From assembly GCA_913057725.1 (NCBI GenBank), contig CAJXOS010000020.1, forward strand, positions 1 through 61,406: 61,406 bases of DNA, given 5' to 3'. A program made the position numbers and the translations under genes. The DNA comes from an uncultured Lewinella sp. Lineage in GTDB: Bacteria > Bacteroidota > Bacteroidia > Chitinophagales > Saprospiraceae. Below the pieces are notes generated by a model that was not told the origin of the DNA, did not search any database, and saw nothing but the letters and a program-made list of their open reading frames with translations. This document shows positions 1 to 8,613 of this stretch, in pieces; within the stretch, counting starts at the first letter, position 1, and every line of letters begins with the position of its first letter.

Positions 1-819
1 TAAATGAAAGCGGTCGATAATTTCAAGAAGCTGATTGGCATAATTTGGGCTACTGCTGTAACCAACTTGCTCCAATCCGCGAGCCCAGGCGCGTACATCA
101 TCACCAAGCTCTTGCAGCTTAGCGTAACGATTGACTAGCAGCAGGCTGTGCTCTCGCCAGTTGCGCCAGGCTGATTCATAGGGTTGACCTTCCATTGGGG
201 TGCCAAAATGATTGTTATCTACCTTGGCACTCATCCCTGCTCCTGCTTGACTTTCTACGATAGCTTGCGCCATTTTAACGGAAGCAGGAATTCCGAATTT
301 TTGCATCTCGGCCTGGGCAATGTGTCCGAAGCGTTCCATGTATTCTTCTACTGCCTGCGCCTCAATACGTGCAGGGGCACTTGACTCATTTGGTTTGGTA
401 GCGCTAAATGATACCGATTGGGCAAAACCCATTTGCTCTACCTTGCCTCCTTCTTCACTATAGGCCACTGCTTGTCCAAGCGGGGCTTTCATGTGGATAG
501 AGAACTGAATATCACGTTGCATCACATAGAAGAATAGTACCAATACGGTCGTCACCTTTAACAAAGGCCAAGACCAATTCCGAAAGAACAATAAGCTCCG
601 GCTAGGTTGCCCATAGGCCGTATTGGCCTTAGGTTTGGGTTGCCGACGCGAAAGTAAATACCACAACTCTGCAACCAAGCGCTTTAGGAATAGCCATAGG
701 CGAGACCATAGTGCTGTCCAATTAATAATCGGGCCGGTCGGTGTTTCGCGCCCGGGTTGCATTTTCCTCTGTTTGTCATACCCTCCCCGGGGTACATACT
801 GCGTAGAACTTGTTTTCAT
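1..819 (-). CDS. Glucosaminidase-domain peptidoglycan hydrolase, C-terminus cut by window edge
   Basis: 273 codons are open from the ATG at 819 to base 1, so the protein continues beyond the window. Residues 1-85 are basic and cytoplasmic-like, about 86-100 form one hydrophobic membrane segment, and residues 155-273 resemble the FlgJ/Bax-type glucosaminidase (mannosyl-glycoprotein endo-beta-N-acetylglucosaminidase) fold. The probable catalytic glutamate is E189 in AQAIVESQAGAG, followed by DNNHFG and YESAWRNWREHS, which are typical of the family. The likely role is cleavage of the glycan backbone of periplasmic peptidoglycan while anchored in the inner membrane. Relatives often carry LysM domains further on, but none can be seen here. 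A Bacteroidota-like promoter lies at 880-912. Confidence 0.8.
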   Translation of the reverse strand, partial: MKTSSTQYVPRGGYDKQRKMQPGRETPTGPIINWTALWSRLWLFLKRLVAELWYLLSRRQPKPKANTAYGQPSRSLLFFRNWSWPLLKVTTVLVLFFYVMQRDIQFSIHMKAPLGQAVAYSEEGGKVEQMGFAQSVSFSATKPNESSAPARIEAQAVEEYMERFGHIAQAEMQKFGIPASVKMAQAIVESQAGAGMSAKVDNNHFGTPMEGQPYESAWRNWREHSLLLVNRYAKLQELGDDVRAWARGLEQVGYSSSPNYANQLLEIIDRFHL

Positions 820-1162
820 GGCTGATGAATTTGCGAAACTTAATGTGTTACCAATTATCCTTCGCTGTTTCTTACAAAACAAATATAAAACAATAAGTTT
901 GTATTAAACAAATAGTTTTAAATAAATATTTTCAAACACGATCATTTGCCACATCATAAATCACTCATAATCAAACACATATAAATCAAACACGAAGGCG
1001 ACAATTTTTCAAACATTTTTCCGTTTGAGAAAAGACACAGATGCTACCCCACAAACAAACAAGGCCTCTGCCCCCAGGATTTTGTGGTTAGTACGCCTTT
1101 TAGTATCTATGTGTTTGCTAGGGTAAGTCCTTAGTATTGAGAGAAAACTACAGCCAGAAAAC
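820..1162. other. AT-rich intergenic region between divergent genes
   Basis: No convincing gene. It separates the minus-strand glucosaminidase from the plus-strand phosphoesterase. It holds a promoter-like pair at 880-912 and four near-identical copies of the octamer TCAAACAC (932, 971, 986 and, with the last base changed, 1009), which could be repeated regulator sites or chance in A+T-rich DNA. Confidence 0.5.
880..912 (-). promoter_or_regulatory. Putative promoter of the glucosaminidase gene
   Basis: On the minus strand TATATTTG (887 to 880) matches the Bacteroidota -7 consensus TAnnTTTG. A TTTG (912 to 909) lies 21 bases upstream, as expected for the -33 box. It sits about 60 bases before the start codon. 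This is a consensus match only. Confidence 0.45.
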
Positions 1163-1891
1163 ATGCGGATATTTCAAATCACAGATCTCCATATTGGAGA
1201 CGTGGATCAACGTCCTTTTGATGTTGATGTACGGGAGAACTTTCTCCTTATGCTCAACACGCTCCAAACACAGCAACACGACCTATTAATAATCAGCGGA
1301 GATCTTTGCTACGAGGATGGTGAAGCAGAAATTTACCAATGGATTAAAGAGCAGTTGGATAGCAGAGAATTGAACTATCAAATTATTCCAGGCAACCATG
1401 ATGACCATTGCCTTATGGTCGATGAATTCAACCTGCCGTCTAGCTACCGCGATAATTTCTTCTTCTCCTCAAATCAGGACGAACCTCCTGTTGTCTTCCT
1501 GAATTCAGGTAAGGGGACGCTTCATCCATCACAGGTTCCGTCGCTTAAAGCCTATCTGGAGGCAACAGCTGCTCCGGTTTGTCTTTTCATGCATCACCCT
1601 CCCATTCCAATGGGGGTTCCATATATGGATGATAATCATGCCATCAAGGATGCTCAGCCACTATTAGATGTCTTGACGCAGCACCCCTACCCTATCACGA
1701 TCTTTACCGGGCATTATCATGTAGAAAAATCGGTTCGGTGGAAGAACCTGGATATCCATGTTACCCCGAGCTGCTTCTTCCAGATTGATTGGCGCAGGGA
1801 GGACTTCGCAGTTGATCATCATCGGTGTGCCTACCGCTGGATTGATTGGGATGGCGATCGATTGCAACATGGACTAATCTATGTCAACTAG
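1163..1891 (+). CDS. Calcineurin-like metallophosphoesterase
   Basis: 242 aa, cytosolic, no signal peptide. All metal-binding motifs of the calcineurin-like fold are present in order: D8-x-H10 in ITDLHIGD, GDL at 46-48 (D47), GNHDD at 77-81, a histidine in MHHPP near 150, and GHYH near 190. The overall look (short single domain, late GHYH) is that of class III phosphodiesterases such as CpdA (3',5'-cyclic AMP phosphodiesterase), but the substrate cannot be read from sequence. It stands alone, divergent from the glucosaminidase and convergent with the peroxidase gene, sharing the hairpin at 1901-1932. Confidence 0.85.
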   Translation: MRIFQITDLHIGDVDQRPFDVDVRENFLLMLNTLQTQQHDLLIISGDLCYEDGEAEIYQWIKEQLDSRELNYQIIPGNHDDHCLMVDEFNLPSSYRDNFFFSSNQDEPPVVFLNSGKGTLHPSQVPSLKAYLEATAAPVCLFMHHPPIPMGVPYMDDNHAIKDAQPLLDVLTQHPYPITIFTGHYHVEKSVRWKNLDIHVTPSCFFQIDWRREDFAVDHHRCAYRWIDWDGDRLQHGLIYVN

Positions 1892-1900
1892 GAACAAAAA

Positions 1901-1932
1901 ATTGCTGACTCCAATCAAGTGAAGTCAGCAAT
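1901..1932. terminator. Bidirectional intrinsic terminator
   Basis: A perfect 10-bp stem (ATTGCTGACT at 1901-1910, AGTCAGCAAT at 1923-1932) with a 12-base loop, preceded by a run of A. It lies between the convergent phosphoesterase and peroxidase genes and could serve both. Confidence 0.75.
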
Positions 1933-1961
1933 ACTTAATTCCATTTATCAATCAATATATC

Positions 1962-3305
1962 TTATTCGCAGCCCAGGTCTTGCTGGCTCTGCGTATCGTT
2001 ATTTGGAAAGCAATTTCCACTGAGCAGGAAATCTGGCTCGTAGCGTAGCAATTCAGGATCGCGAAGTCCAGACTGTAAGAAAGTGGTCAAGTCCGCAATC
2101 TCTTCTGCCGATAAACCTAGCGGGCGGAATTCTGAAGACAATACCAAAGCTGGCACCCGTGCGTTCTCCGCTACCGCATTGTTCTTGTACTCCACTACAT
2201 CCTGGATATTATTGAAGGATGCGCCATGCCCGTAAAACGGGGAATCAATCAAATTGTACAAGGTCGGGGTCTTGAACTTATAATTGTCTTCAACCCGTTT
2301 GGTAAACCCACCACGGCCGAGATTAGCTGAGGCGTCTGGAGAAGTCTCAAACACTTCTTCCGCTGATTGATCTAGATCAGACATGCCTATTGCGTGAAAG
2401 CTCATACTGTTCAGGGCAGGGCCATTGTGGCAGCTTGCACAACCTCCTTTCCCGAAGAATACGATTGCACCAGCCTTTTCCTGATCGGTCATGGCTGTAC
2501 TGTTCCCTTGCAGAAAGCGTTGAAATGGCGAGCGGTTAGCTAGAAGTGTTCTTTCATATGCCGCGATGGCTAGACCAGCTGTTTCCAGGGTATATCGCTC
2601 TTCCGGGCTATGGCTCGGAAACGCAGCATCAAAAAGAGTTGCGTACCCCATCCCTTGCAATAGATCATCGTCAAGTCCGAGGCGGTGAACCTCCAAGCCA
2701 GCGATAGCCTGGATTTCTACGCCTTCATAGCCAAGGTTATTTGTTTCAATTGGCGTCCCTGGAGTCCATTCGCTTTCGGTCCCTTCATTCAAGCTCCCAG
2801 CACCAAACTGACCATTCCATAGCATCAATGGCTGGTAGGCAACGTTCAAGGTCGTTGGGCTGCGGATAGGCTGGACATCTAGCTCTTCAGGATTGTAGGA
2901 ATCCAAACGCAAGCGATCTTGGCCGTTATTGCCGATCCCGTGACCACCTTCACCGATTCCTTGAAAGCGCCCCGCCTGGAATCCGGCAGAAGCAAAGTGG
3001 CAAGATGCACAAGAATAGGTCTTTAATCCTTCCATTCGATCAGGATCAATGCCTAGCGCTGTTTCGTGATAGAGGAGTCGTCCTAAGGTTACTTTTTCCG
3101 TGGTAATCGGATTATTCGGATCCTGTGGAATGTTCGCATAATCGCTTGACAATGGTAACATAAAGCTGGCCATTGCCCCATTAGGACTTGCGTCTTCCAG
3201 GACGCTTTGTAGATCTAAATCAAGGTTTTGGTCATCGTCTTTGGAACAATTCGAAAAAACTAACGTAACCCCAAAGAGAAAACCGATCAATAACTTTTTA
3301 CTCAT
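1962..3305 (-). CDS. Di-haem cytochrome-c peroxidase (MauG/CcpA family) lipoprotein
   Basis: 447 aa. The N-terminus is a lipoprotein signal ending in FSNC with lipidation Cys20. Two c-type haem sites are visible: C99-ASC102-H103 and C289-ASC292-H293, the layout of bacterial cytochrome-c peroxidases, which reduce H2O2 with electrons from cytochrome c in the periplasm. The GHGIGNNGQDR stretch after the first haem and YGHGAS near the C-terminus fit the family. Relatives in Bacteroidota are usually annotated 'cytochrome-c peroxidase', although some MauG-like members oxidise other substrates, so the reaction is only family-level. Single gene. Shares the hairpin at 1901-1932 with its convergent neighbour. 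Confidence 0.9.
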   Translation of the reverse strand: MSKKLLIGFLFGVTLVFSNCSKDDDQNLDLDLQSVLEDASPNGAMASFMLPLSSDYANIPQDPNNPITTEKVTLGRLLYHETALGIDPDRMEGLKTYSCASCHFASAGFQAGRFQGIGEGGHGIGNNGQDRLRLDSYNPEELDVQPIRSPTTLNVAYQPLMLWNGQFGAGSLNEGTESEWTPGTPIETNNLGYEGVEIQAIAGLEVHRLGLDDDLLQGMGYATLFDAAFPSHSPEERYTLETAGLAIAAYERTLLANRSPFQRFLQGNSTAMTDQEKAGAIVFFGKGGCASCHNGPALNSMSFHAIGMSDLDQSAEEVFETSPDASANLGRGGFTKRVEDNYKFKTPTLYNLIDSPFYGHGASFNNIQDVVEYKNNAVAENARVPALVLSSEFRPLGLSAEEIADLTTFLQSGLRDPELLRYEPDFLLSGNCFPNNDTQSQQDLGCE

Positions 3306-3396
3306 GTGACTTATTTGTTTGGGTTTGGGTTTTTTGGTTTCGGTTTATGGCGGGTTTAACGGTGTCTTTGCACAAGTGTTTCACTCCGCTAGCTGA

Positions 3397-4254
3397 TTGT
3401 TATCATCCCTCAGATTTTTAGTGCGAGCACTGACCCAACATAAAATCCTTGAAAAGGTCGAAGAACTCATCAATTCCGGCCTTGATAGCCAGTCCTTTAC
3501 TACGGCTGAGTATCTCCTTTTGCTATTGGCACTACAGGAAATTGAGCCTCCTTTAGCACTGGTACTGCACGAACGTTTTTTTGGAAAGGACATGGTTTGC
3601 AGTACAACCAGCCAGCATCAGCTCGTGGCTGGATTGAGCTTACAAATGGCCGCGTCCGTTCAGGGCATGAATGGATCGCAACAAGATTTACAAGTTGCAC
3701 TTGATCATCAAGAGGCTATACGATTACAGATTGATCCTGACTATAATGGCCTGATTCGCCTCCCCGCTGAAGCTGCTACTGATCAGACAAGTCTCGCTTC
3801 CCAGTGTTATTGGACTCGCAATATTGAAGCCTTGTTGGAACTTGCTCCTAATTCCAAAGAGGCCGGTGAATTGATACTCCAACTTGATATCATAGTCCAC
3901 GAAACAAATGAACAGCTTTGGGATACCGACATTGGCGGTTATCATCATTCTGCTTCAGTTCCGAATTTGCCGCAATACTATCTCCCACTTTGGGCCAGAA
4001 TCCCATCTCTTGATCAGGCCGAAGAACTCTTGAAACAGCTTCGTACGAATGCACATCCTTGGCAATCCCCTTCGAAGGGCGAAGACTGGCTTGCCGCAGA
4101 GAGTTATTTGGTATACGAAGGCTTGAAGCATTATGAAATGTTCAAGGCTGCCAACGAGCTGAGATCATACGTTCTACAAAAGCTTCATACTGCTAAAGAT
4201 AATTGGCAGCACGCTTGTTTATCCATTTGTTTTGGAGCATCTTCACCTGCCTAA
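3397..4254 (+). CDS. Six-hairpin glycosidase-like protein, probably truncated or non-catalytic
   Basis: Up to 285 aa, but the reading frame opens immediately after an in-frame TGA (3394-3396) and offers only TTG (3397) or GTG (3421) as early starts; the first ATG is 70 codons in. The C-terminal half (LWDTDIGGYHHSA, then YYLPLWARIPSLDQAEELL) recalls the (alpha/alpha)6 barrel of GH63/mannosylglycerate-hydrolase-type enzymes. Their usual active-site segment around a WESGxDNS motif is not visible, and the length is well below the roughly 450+ aa expected. It lies 119 bp before an alpha-glucosidase on the same strand, which fits a carbohydrate role. It may be a decayed remnant or a divergent non-catalytic homologue; the family call is tentative. 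Confidence 0.45.
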   Translation: MLSSLRFLVRALTQHKILEKVEELINSGLDSQSFTTAEYLLLLLALQEIEPPLALVLHERFFGKDMVCSTTSQHQLVAGLSLQMAASVQGMNGSQQDLQVALDHQEAIRLQIDPDYNGLIRLPAEAATDQTSLASQCYWTRNIEALLELAPNSKEAGELILQLDIIVHETNEQLWDTDIGGYHHSASVPNLPQYYLPLWARIPSLDQAEELLKQLRTNAHPWQSPSKGEDWLAAESYLVYEGLKHYEMFKAANELRSYVLQKLHTAKDNWQHACLSICFGASSPA

Positions 4255-4285
4255 GCACTAGTTATTTATTTGAATACGGCATCCC

Positions 4286-4307
4286 GTGATAAAGTAGTAT
4301 TTATCAC
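4286..4307 (+). promoter_or_regulatory. Inverted repeat upstream of alpha-glucosidase
   Basis: A perfect 8-bp inverted repeat, GTGATAAA (4286-4293) and TTTATCAC (4300-4307), with a 6-base spacer, 66 bases before the glucosidase ATG. No T-run follows, so a terminator is unlikely. An operator for a sugar-responsive repressor is possible but unproven. Confidence 0.3.
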
Positions 4308-4373
4308 ATGGTATCCCATTCGGCATTGATCTTTATTTCTCAATATCGGAGGCCATAGCCTAAAGCATTAGTC

Positions 4374-6017
4374 ATGACAAGAACTTGGTGGAAGGAATCA
4401 GTAATCTATCAAATTTACCCACGCAGCTTCAAGGACAGTAACGGAGATGGAATTGGTGACCTAGGGGGAATCATTGAAAAGTTGGACTATTTAGCAGAGC
4501 TAGGCGTCGATATACTCTGGCTAAGCCCCATCTACCAGTCCCCAAATGATGATAACGGCTACGACATTAGCGACTATCGTGATATCATGACTGAATTCGG
4601 TCAAATGGAGGACTTCGATCGAATGTTAGAGGGCATACATGCCCGTGGTATGAAGCTGATGATGGACTTAGTGGTGAACCACTCCTCCGATGAACATCAA
4701 TGGTTTCAAGAGTCACGAAAGAGCAAGGATAATCCGTACCGTGATTACTATATGTGGCGGGATGAAAAGCCTGTGAGTTGGCCGTCCTTCTTTGGCGGCG
4801 AAGCTTGGGAGTACGATGAACCAACCGATTCCTATTACCTGCATTTGTTCTCTAAGAAACAGCCGGATCTAAACTGGGAGAATCCCAAAGTTCGGGAAGA
4901 AGTATACTCGCTAATGCGGTTCTGGCTGGACAAAGGAGTAGATGGCTTCCGGATGGATGTCATTCCATTCATCAGCAAGCACCTGAATTGGCCTGAAGTT
5001 GATTGGAGTGACTTCCCCAAGATTGTAGAAGAGACCTATGCCAATGGACCACGCCTACACGAGTTTTTGCACGAGATGTACCAGCAGGCGTTAGCAGATT
5101 ACGATATTACTACGGTTGGTGAAGCACCAGGTGTGCCAGCAAAACTAGGGAACCTCTACGTTGGTGAAAGTCGCCAGGAACTGGATATGATATTCCATTT
5201 TGGTCATATGTTCCTAGACTGGGGCCCTGGTGGTAAATTTGATATTTCCGATTGGGACCTACGGGACTTCAAAGGCGTATTCAACGAATGGTATGAGGCA
5301 TTGGGTGATGAAGGCTGGGTAAGTATATTCCTAGACAATCATGATTTCCCACGCTTAGTGAGTCGCTGGGGAAATGATGGGGAATACCGTGAGCAGTCTG
5401 CAAAGTTATTAGCTATCCTCCTTTTGAGTCTTCGTGGCACACCGAGCATCTACCAGGGCACAGAGATAGGAATGACCAATGTTGCCTTCCCATCTATTGA
5501 TGATTATCGCGACATCGAAACCATTAATGCCTGGCGCGAAGCAGAGGAACAAGGGCAAGACCTGAACGAGCTCTTGGCCGGCATCCACAAACAGGGGCGC
5601 GATAACGTCCGGACTCCTGTACAATGGGACGATAGCCCCAATGGTGGCTTTTCTAATGCCGCCGAGCCCTGGATCATGGTAAATCCCAATTACCCGAGTA
5701 TCAATGCAGCGGATGTCTTAAAGAATCCGGATTCTATTTTCTACTTCTACCAGAAACTCTTGCAACTACGTAAGCAATACAAGACTTGGGTATACGGCGA
5801 GTACGAAATGATTGATGGTAATGACGAGCAACTCTATGCCTACCGGCGCTGGGATGAAGAAGGAGAATACTATTTCTACTTAAACTTCTCCACTGAGGTT
5901 TATCAAGGGTTGCCAGGCCCCTCCCTAAATGAAATGGAGCTTATTGTTAGTAATTATCCTGACCAAGAAGGCGATCAACTAAGAGCCTGGGAGGCTCGGG
6001 TCTATAGGGCGAAGTAG
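4374..6017 (+). CDS. GH13 alpha-glucosidase, alpha-1,6 (oligo-1,6-glucosidase) type
   Basis: 547 aa, no signal peptide, so probably cytoplasmic. It contains the GH13 conserved regions: DLVVNHSSDEH at 98-108, GFRMDVI with nucleophile D195, acid/base E250 in TTVGEAPG, and the transition-state stabiliser D324 in FLDNHD. The residue after the nucleophile is valine (V196). In this family valine there is linked to alpha-1,6 specificity (oligo-1,6-glucosidase, dextran glucosidase, trehalose-6-phosphate hydrolase), whereas maltases carry threonine or alanine. The expected action is removal of glucose from isomaltose-type oligosaccharides. The 3' end overlaps the convergent GSCFA gene by 39 bp. Preceded by an inverted repeat and a glycosidase-like ORF. 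Confidence 0.9.
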   Translation: MTRTWWKESVIYQIYPRSFKDSNGDGIGDLGGIIEKLDYLAELGVDILWLSPIYQSPNDDNGYDISDYRDIMTEFGQMEDFDRMLEGIHARGMKLMMDLVVNHSSDEHQWFQESRKSKDNPYRDYYMWRDEKPVSWPSFFGGEAWEYDEPTDSYYLHLFSKKQPDLNWENPKVREEVYSLMRFWLDKGVDGFRMDVIPFISKHLNWPEVDWSDFPKIVEETYANGPRLHEFLHEMYQQALADYDITTVGEAPGVPAKLGNLYVGESRQELDMIFHFGHMFLDWGPGGKFDISDWDLRDFKGVFNEWYEALGDEGWVSIFLDNHDFPRLVSRWGNDGEYREQSAKLLAILLLSLRGTPSIYQGTEIGMTNVAFPSIDDYRDIETINAWREAEEQGQDLNELLAGIHKQGRDNVRTPVQWDDSPNGGFSNAAEPWIMVNPNYPSINAADVLKNPDSIFYFYQKLLQLRKQYKTWVYGEYEMIDGNDEQLYAYRRWDEEGEYYFYLNFSTEVYQGLPGPSLNEMELIVSNYPDQEGDQLRAWEARVYRAK

Positions 6018-6983
6018 GCGAGTACGCTCATCGGCAAAATCCAGCCAATCATATTTGGCCATTAGCACCTCCATTTTTGCGATAGTCTGCTTGCGAAAGC
6101 TTGCTGCTGCATCACTATCGGGATGCAGTGGACGGTGGTCACTCGCTTGGACTAACCGATAAATGTCATTGGACAACACTGCCGTTTCTGCAGAAAAGAA
6201 GGCTTTACCAAAGCGTTCTGTTATGATCTCAATAGCTAAGGAGCTAGGATGTAAAAGATCATTAGTATAATAGCGGTAGTCCCTCAGTTCATCCAATAAT
6301 ATTTCGTAGGCCGGAAAATAATGCACAAAATCTAGTTCCTCGCACAAGGATTCTTGTGTAAGCAGAAGGCGAGCTTTGCTACGTTGATTCTCCAATAACC
6401 CATCTCGAAGATGCCGGACCGGACTGATGGTTAAGATGACCTGCAAATCAGGATTTATAGTCTTTAAGCGCTTCAGTACTTGTCCTACAGCCGTATGCAT
6501 AGTCTCAACACTAGCCAGGCTTTTATCGAATAGTGCTCCGGGCTGTTTATGGCAATTGTTTACCCACTCACCAGAAGCCTTTAAACAATAGCCATAGGCC
6601 GTTCCAAAAGTTAGAATGAGTGTATCAAGCTCCTTCAGCCATTCTGCCGTTCTTTCATATTGGTTATGAAGGCTGGCAAGCGCATGATCTCGCTGATGGT
6701 GGGCGTACCTGCTATGGAAATCATAGTGACGCCAGAGTCCTTGTTCTTCGAAGAGGTCTTGTTCCTGCGGCAGTTCGTTGTCTATGGTTTGTTGCAGGAG
6801 CTTGGCCAACACTAAAGGGTGATAGATGATTCCAAACGGATTTAAGAGTTGCTGAAACTTTCGCGCACCAAGATAAGCTCCAACATGCTCGGCAAAACAG
6901 GACCCCATGCTAAGAAGCTGCTGTCTATGATGAATACCAAAGGGGTATTCAGGAATAGGAACTGGAGTCGTCAGCTTAGCCAT
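5979..6983 (-). CDS. GSCFA-domain protein
   Basis: 334 aa. The name-giving motif is present near residues 27-34 (GSCFAEHVG), followed by an NPFGIIYHP stretch typical of the family. GSCFA proteins are common in Bacteroidota and are thought to be SGNH-hydrolase-like, but their substrate is unknown. The gene lies 10 bp after psd and looks like the last gene of the cdsA-psd-GSCFA run, which suggests a role linked to lipids or the envelope (inference). Its last codons overlap the end of the convergent alpha-glucosidase gene. Confidence 0.85.
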   Translation of the reverse strand: MAKLTTPVPIPEYPFGIHHRQQLLSMGSCFAEHVGAYLGARKFQQLLNPFGIIYHPLVLAKLLQQTIDNELPQEQDLFEEQGLWRHYDFHSRYAHHQRDHALASLHNQYERTAEWLKELDTLILTFGTAYGYCLKASGEWVNNCHKQPGALFDKSLASVETMHTAVGQVLKRLKTINPDLQVILTISPVRHLRDGLLENQRSKARLLLTQESLCEELDFVHYFPAYEILLDELRDYRYYTNDLLHPSSLAIEIITERFGKAFFSAETAVLSNDIYRLVQASDHRPLHPDSDAAASFRKQTIAKMEVLMAKYDWLDFADERTRLLRPIDPSLPGS

Positions 6984-6993
6984 ACCGCCAATT

Positions 6994-7647
6994 TTAACCT
7001 TTCAATACCGCCAGGACATCTCGATTACCTCGGACGGTGTCGCCAATGGAGACCTTCACTTCAGCATCCAATGGCAATAACACATCCACTCGCGACCCAA
7101 AAGTAATGAAGCCAAATTCTTCACCTTGTGCTAAACGCTGCCCTGCCTCGACATAGGTCCGAATACGACGCGCTGCCGCACCGGCGATTTGACGGAGTAA
7201 TACCTCTTGCTGACCGTTATCAACAACTACGGTTGAGCGTTCATTTTCGGTACTCGACTTTGGATGCCAAGCCACTAAATATTTGCCTGGATGATATTTA
7301 TAGTATTTGACTTCCCCACCGAAAGGAGTGCGATTTACATGCACATTCAGCGGAGACATGAAGATGCTTATTTGAATCCGTTTATCATTGAAATATTCGG
7401 TTTCCTCTGCTTCCTCAATAACGACTACTCGTCCATCTGCAGGCACGTAGACCAAGTTATCGTCCTGTTGCGGTATTTGCCGCTTGGGATTGCGAAAAAA
7501 CTGAAGAAACAGTAGGAATAAAACAGTAACGGTAATTTGTACGAGGGTCGCAATTAGGCCGGGCCAAAACATTTGTGACAACACAGCAATTGCTCCAAAT
7601 ACCAATAGAGAAAGGGGCAGGATGACTCTTCCTTCTTTATGAATCAT
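6994..7647 (-). CDS. psd: Phosphatidylserine decarboxylase family protein
   Basis: 217 aa, matching the short (asd-like) form of the enzyme. It converts phosphatidylserine to phosphatidylethanolamine at the inner membrane. Two hydrophobic segments lie in residues 8-50. ADGRVV (70-75), FMSPLNVHVNR (96-106) and HPG (119-121) are family hallmarks. The self-cleavage site that makes the pyruvoyl cofactor is G184-S185 in the GSRVD sequence, splitting off a short alpha chain. It starts 9 bp after the cdsA stop and is followed 10 bp later by the GSCFA gene, so the three are probably co-transcribed. Confidence 0.93.
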   Translation of the reverse strand: MIHKEGRVILPLSLLVFGAIAVLSQMFWPGLIATLVQITVTVLFLLFLQFFRNPKRQIPQQDDNLVYVPADGRVVVIEEAEETEYFNDKRIQISIFMSPLNVHVNRTPFGGEVKYYKYHPGKYLVAWHPKSSTENERSTVVVDNGQQEVLLRQIAGAAARRIRTYVEAGQRLAQGEEFGFITFGSRVDVLLPLDAEVKVSIGDTVRGNRDVLAVLKG

Positions 7648-7656
7648 GTCTATTAT

Positions 7657-8493
7657 TTAGCGTATCCACAACAAATATGCGGCGACAAAAGGTAGGCAAA
7701 AAATGAATCCGTCAAATCGATCTAACAATCCTCCATGTCCGGGCAACAGTGTTCCACTATCCTTGATGTTTACACTGCGCTTCAACATGCTTTCTACCAG
7801 ATCACCGAGCGAGGCAAAAACACTTACAATCAGTGCCAGAATCAACCAATCGAGCAGGCTTAACTCATTTAGAGTAGAATACAGCACTATAGCGGCAAGA
7901 AAAGTAATGACCACGCCGCCGATTGATCCTTCCCAGGTCTTCTTAGGAGATACTCGTGGGAGCAGCGGTGTTTTACCCCACCTTGACCCCACTAAATAGG
8001 CCCCAGTATCATTCATCCACGTGAGTACCAATATTCCGAAGACCGTCTTGGCATTGAAGTGCTCACCATCGAAGGCGATAAAATCCAGCAAAGCAAAAGG
8101 TACACCAATGTAGATGATTCCTAGAAAGATAAAGGCAATGTTCTCAAACGGAGCATCCGATTTGGTGAACAACTCGTAGACAAAAGCCATGAAGATAAAT
8201 GGAGAGAAAAGCAACGAAGCTAGAATCACAAATGACTCAGGATCATTAACGAATCCAAGTTTCGTCAATGCACTGAGAATGACAGGAATGATTCCCATAA
8301 TTAAGCCGACCACCTTTCGAATCCGATCACGGCGAGTATCCTTAACTAAGACCATGCTCAGATACTCCCAAAGGCACAAGCCAGTGATTATGGCAAACAG
8401 TAATACAAAACTATACCGTCCACCGAATAAACCGACCAACATCACCAGAACAAAAATAAAGGCGGTAGATCCTCGCTTTAACAAACCCTGCAT
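7657..8493 (-). CDS. cdsA: Phosphatidate cytidylyltransferase
   Basis: 278 aa multi-pass membrane protein that makes CDP-diacylglycerol from phosphatidate and CTP. The family signature is complete: SPKKTWEGSIGG, GDLVESMLKR, and near the C-terminus KDSGTLLPGHGGLLDRFDG with the acidic residues that bind metal. It is first in the tight run cdsA-psd-GSCFA and thus supplies the first step of the pathway that psd completes. The phosphatidylserine synthase needed between them is not in this window. Confidence 0.95.
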   Translation of the reverse strand: MQGLLKRGSTAFIFVLVMLVGLFGGRYSFVLLFAIITGLCLWEYLSMVLVKDTRRDRIRKVVGLIMGIIPVILSALTKLGFVNDPESFVILASLLFSPFIFMAFVYELFTKSDAPFENIAFIFLGIIYIGVPFALLDFIAFDGEHFNAKTVFGILVLTWMNDTGAYLVGSRWGKTPLLPRVSPKKTWEGSIGGVVITFLAAIVLYSTLNELSLLDWLILALIVSVFASLGDLVESMLKRSVNIKDSGTLLPGHGGLLDRFDGFIFCLPFVAAYLLWIR

Positions 8494-8613
8494 AGACGAT
8501 TGTTATCCCAACAGATTGATGATCGGCAAAAATACAATTTATTGCGTGTTCGTGATCTGCATAGCAGGTACTCCGCTTCTTCGTAGGCTGGGAGCCACCC
8601 AAATTAGGAGATA

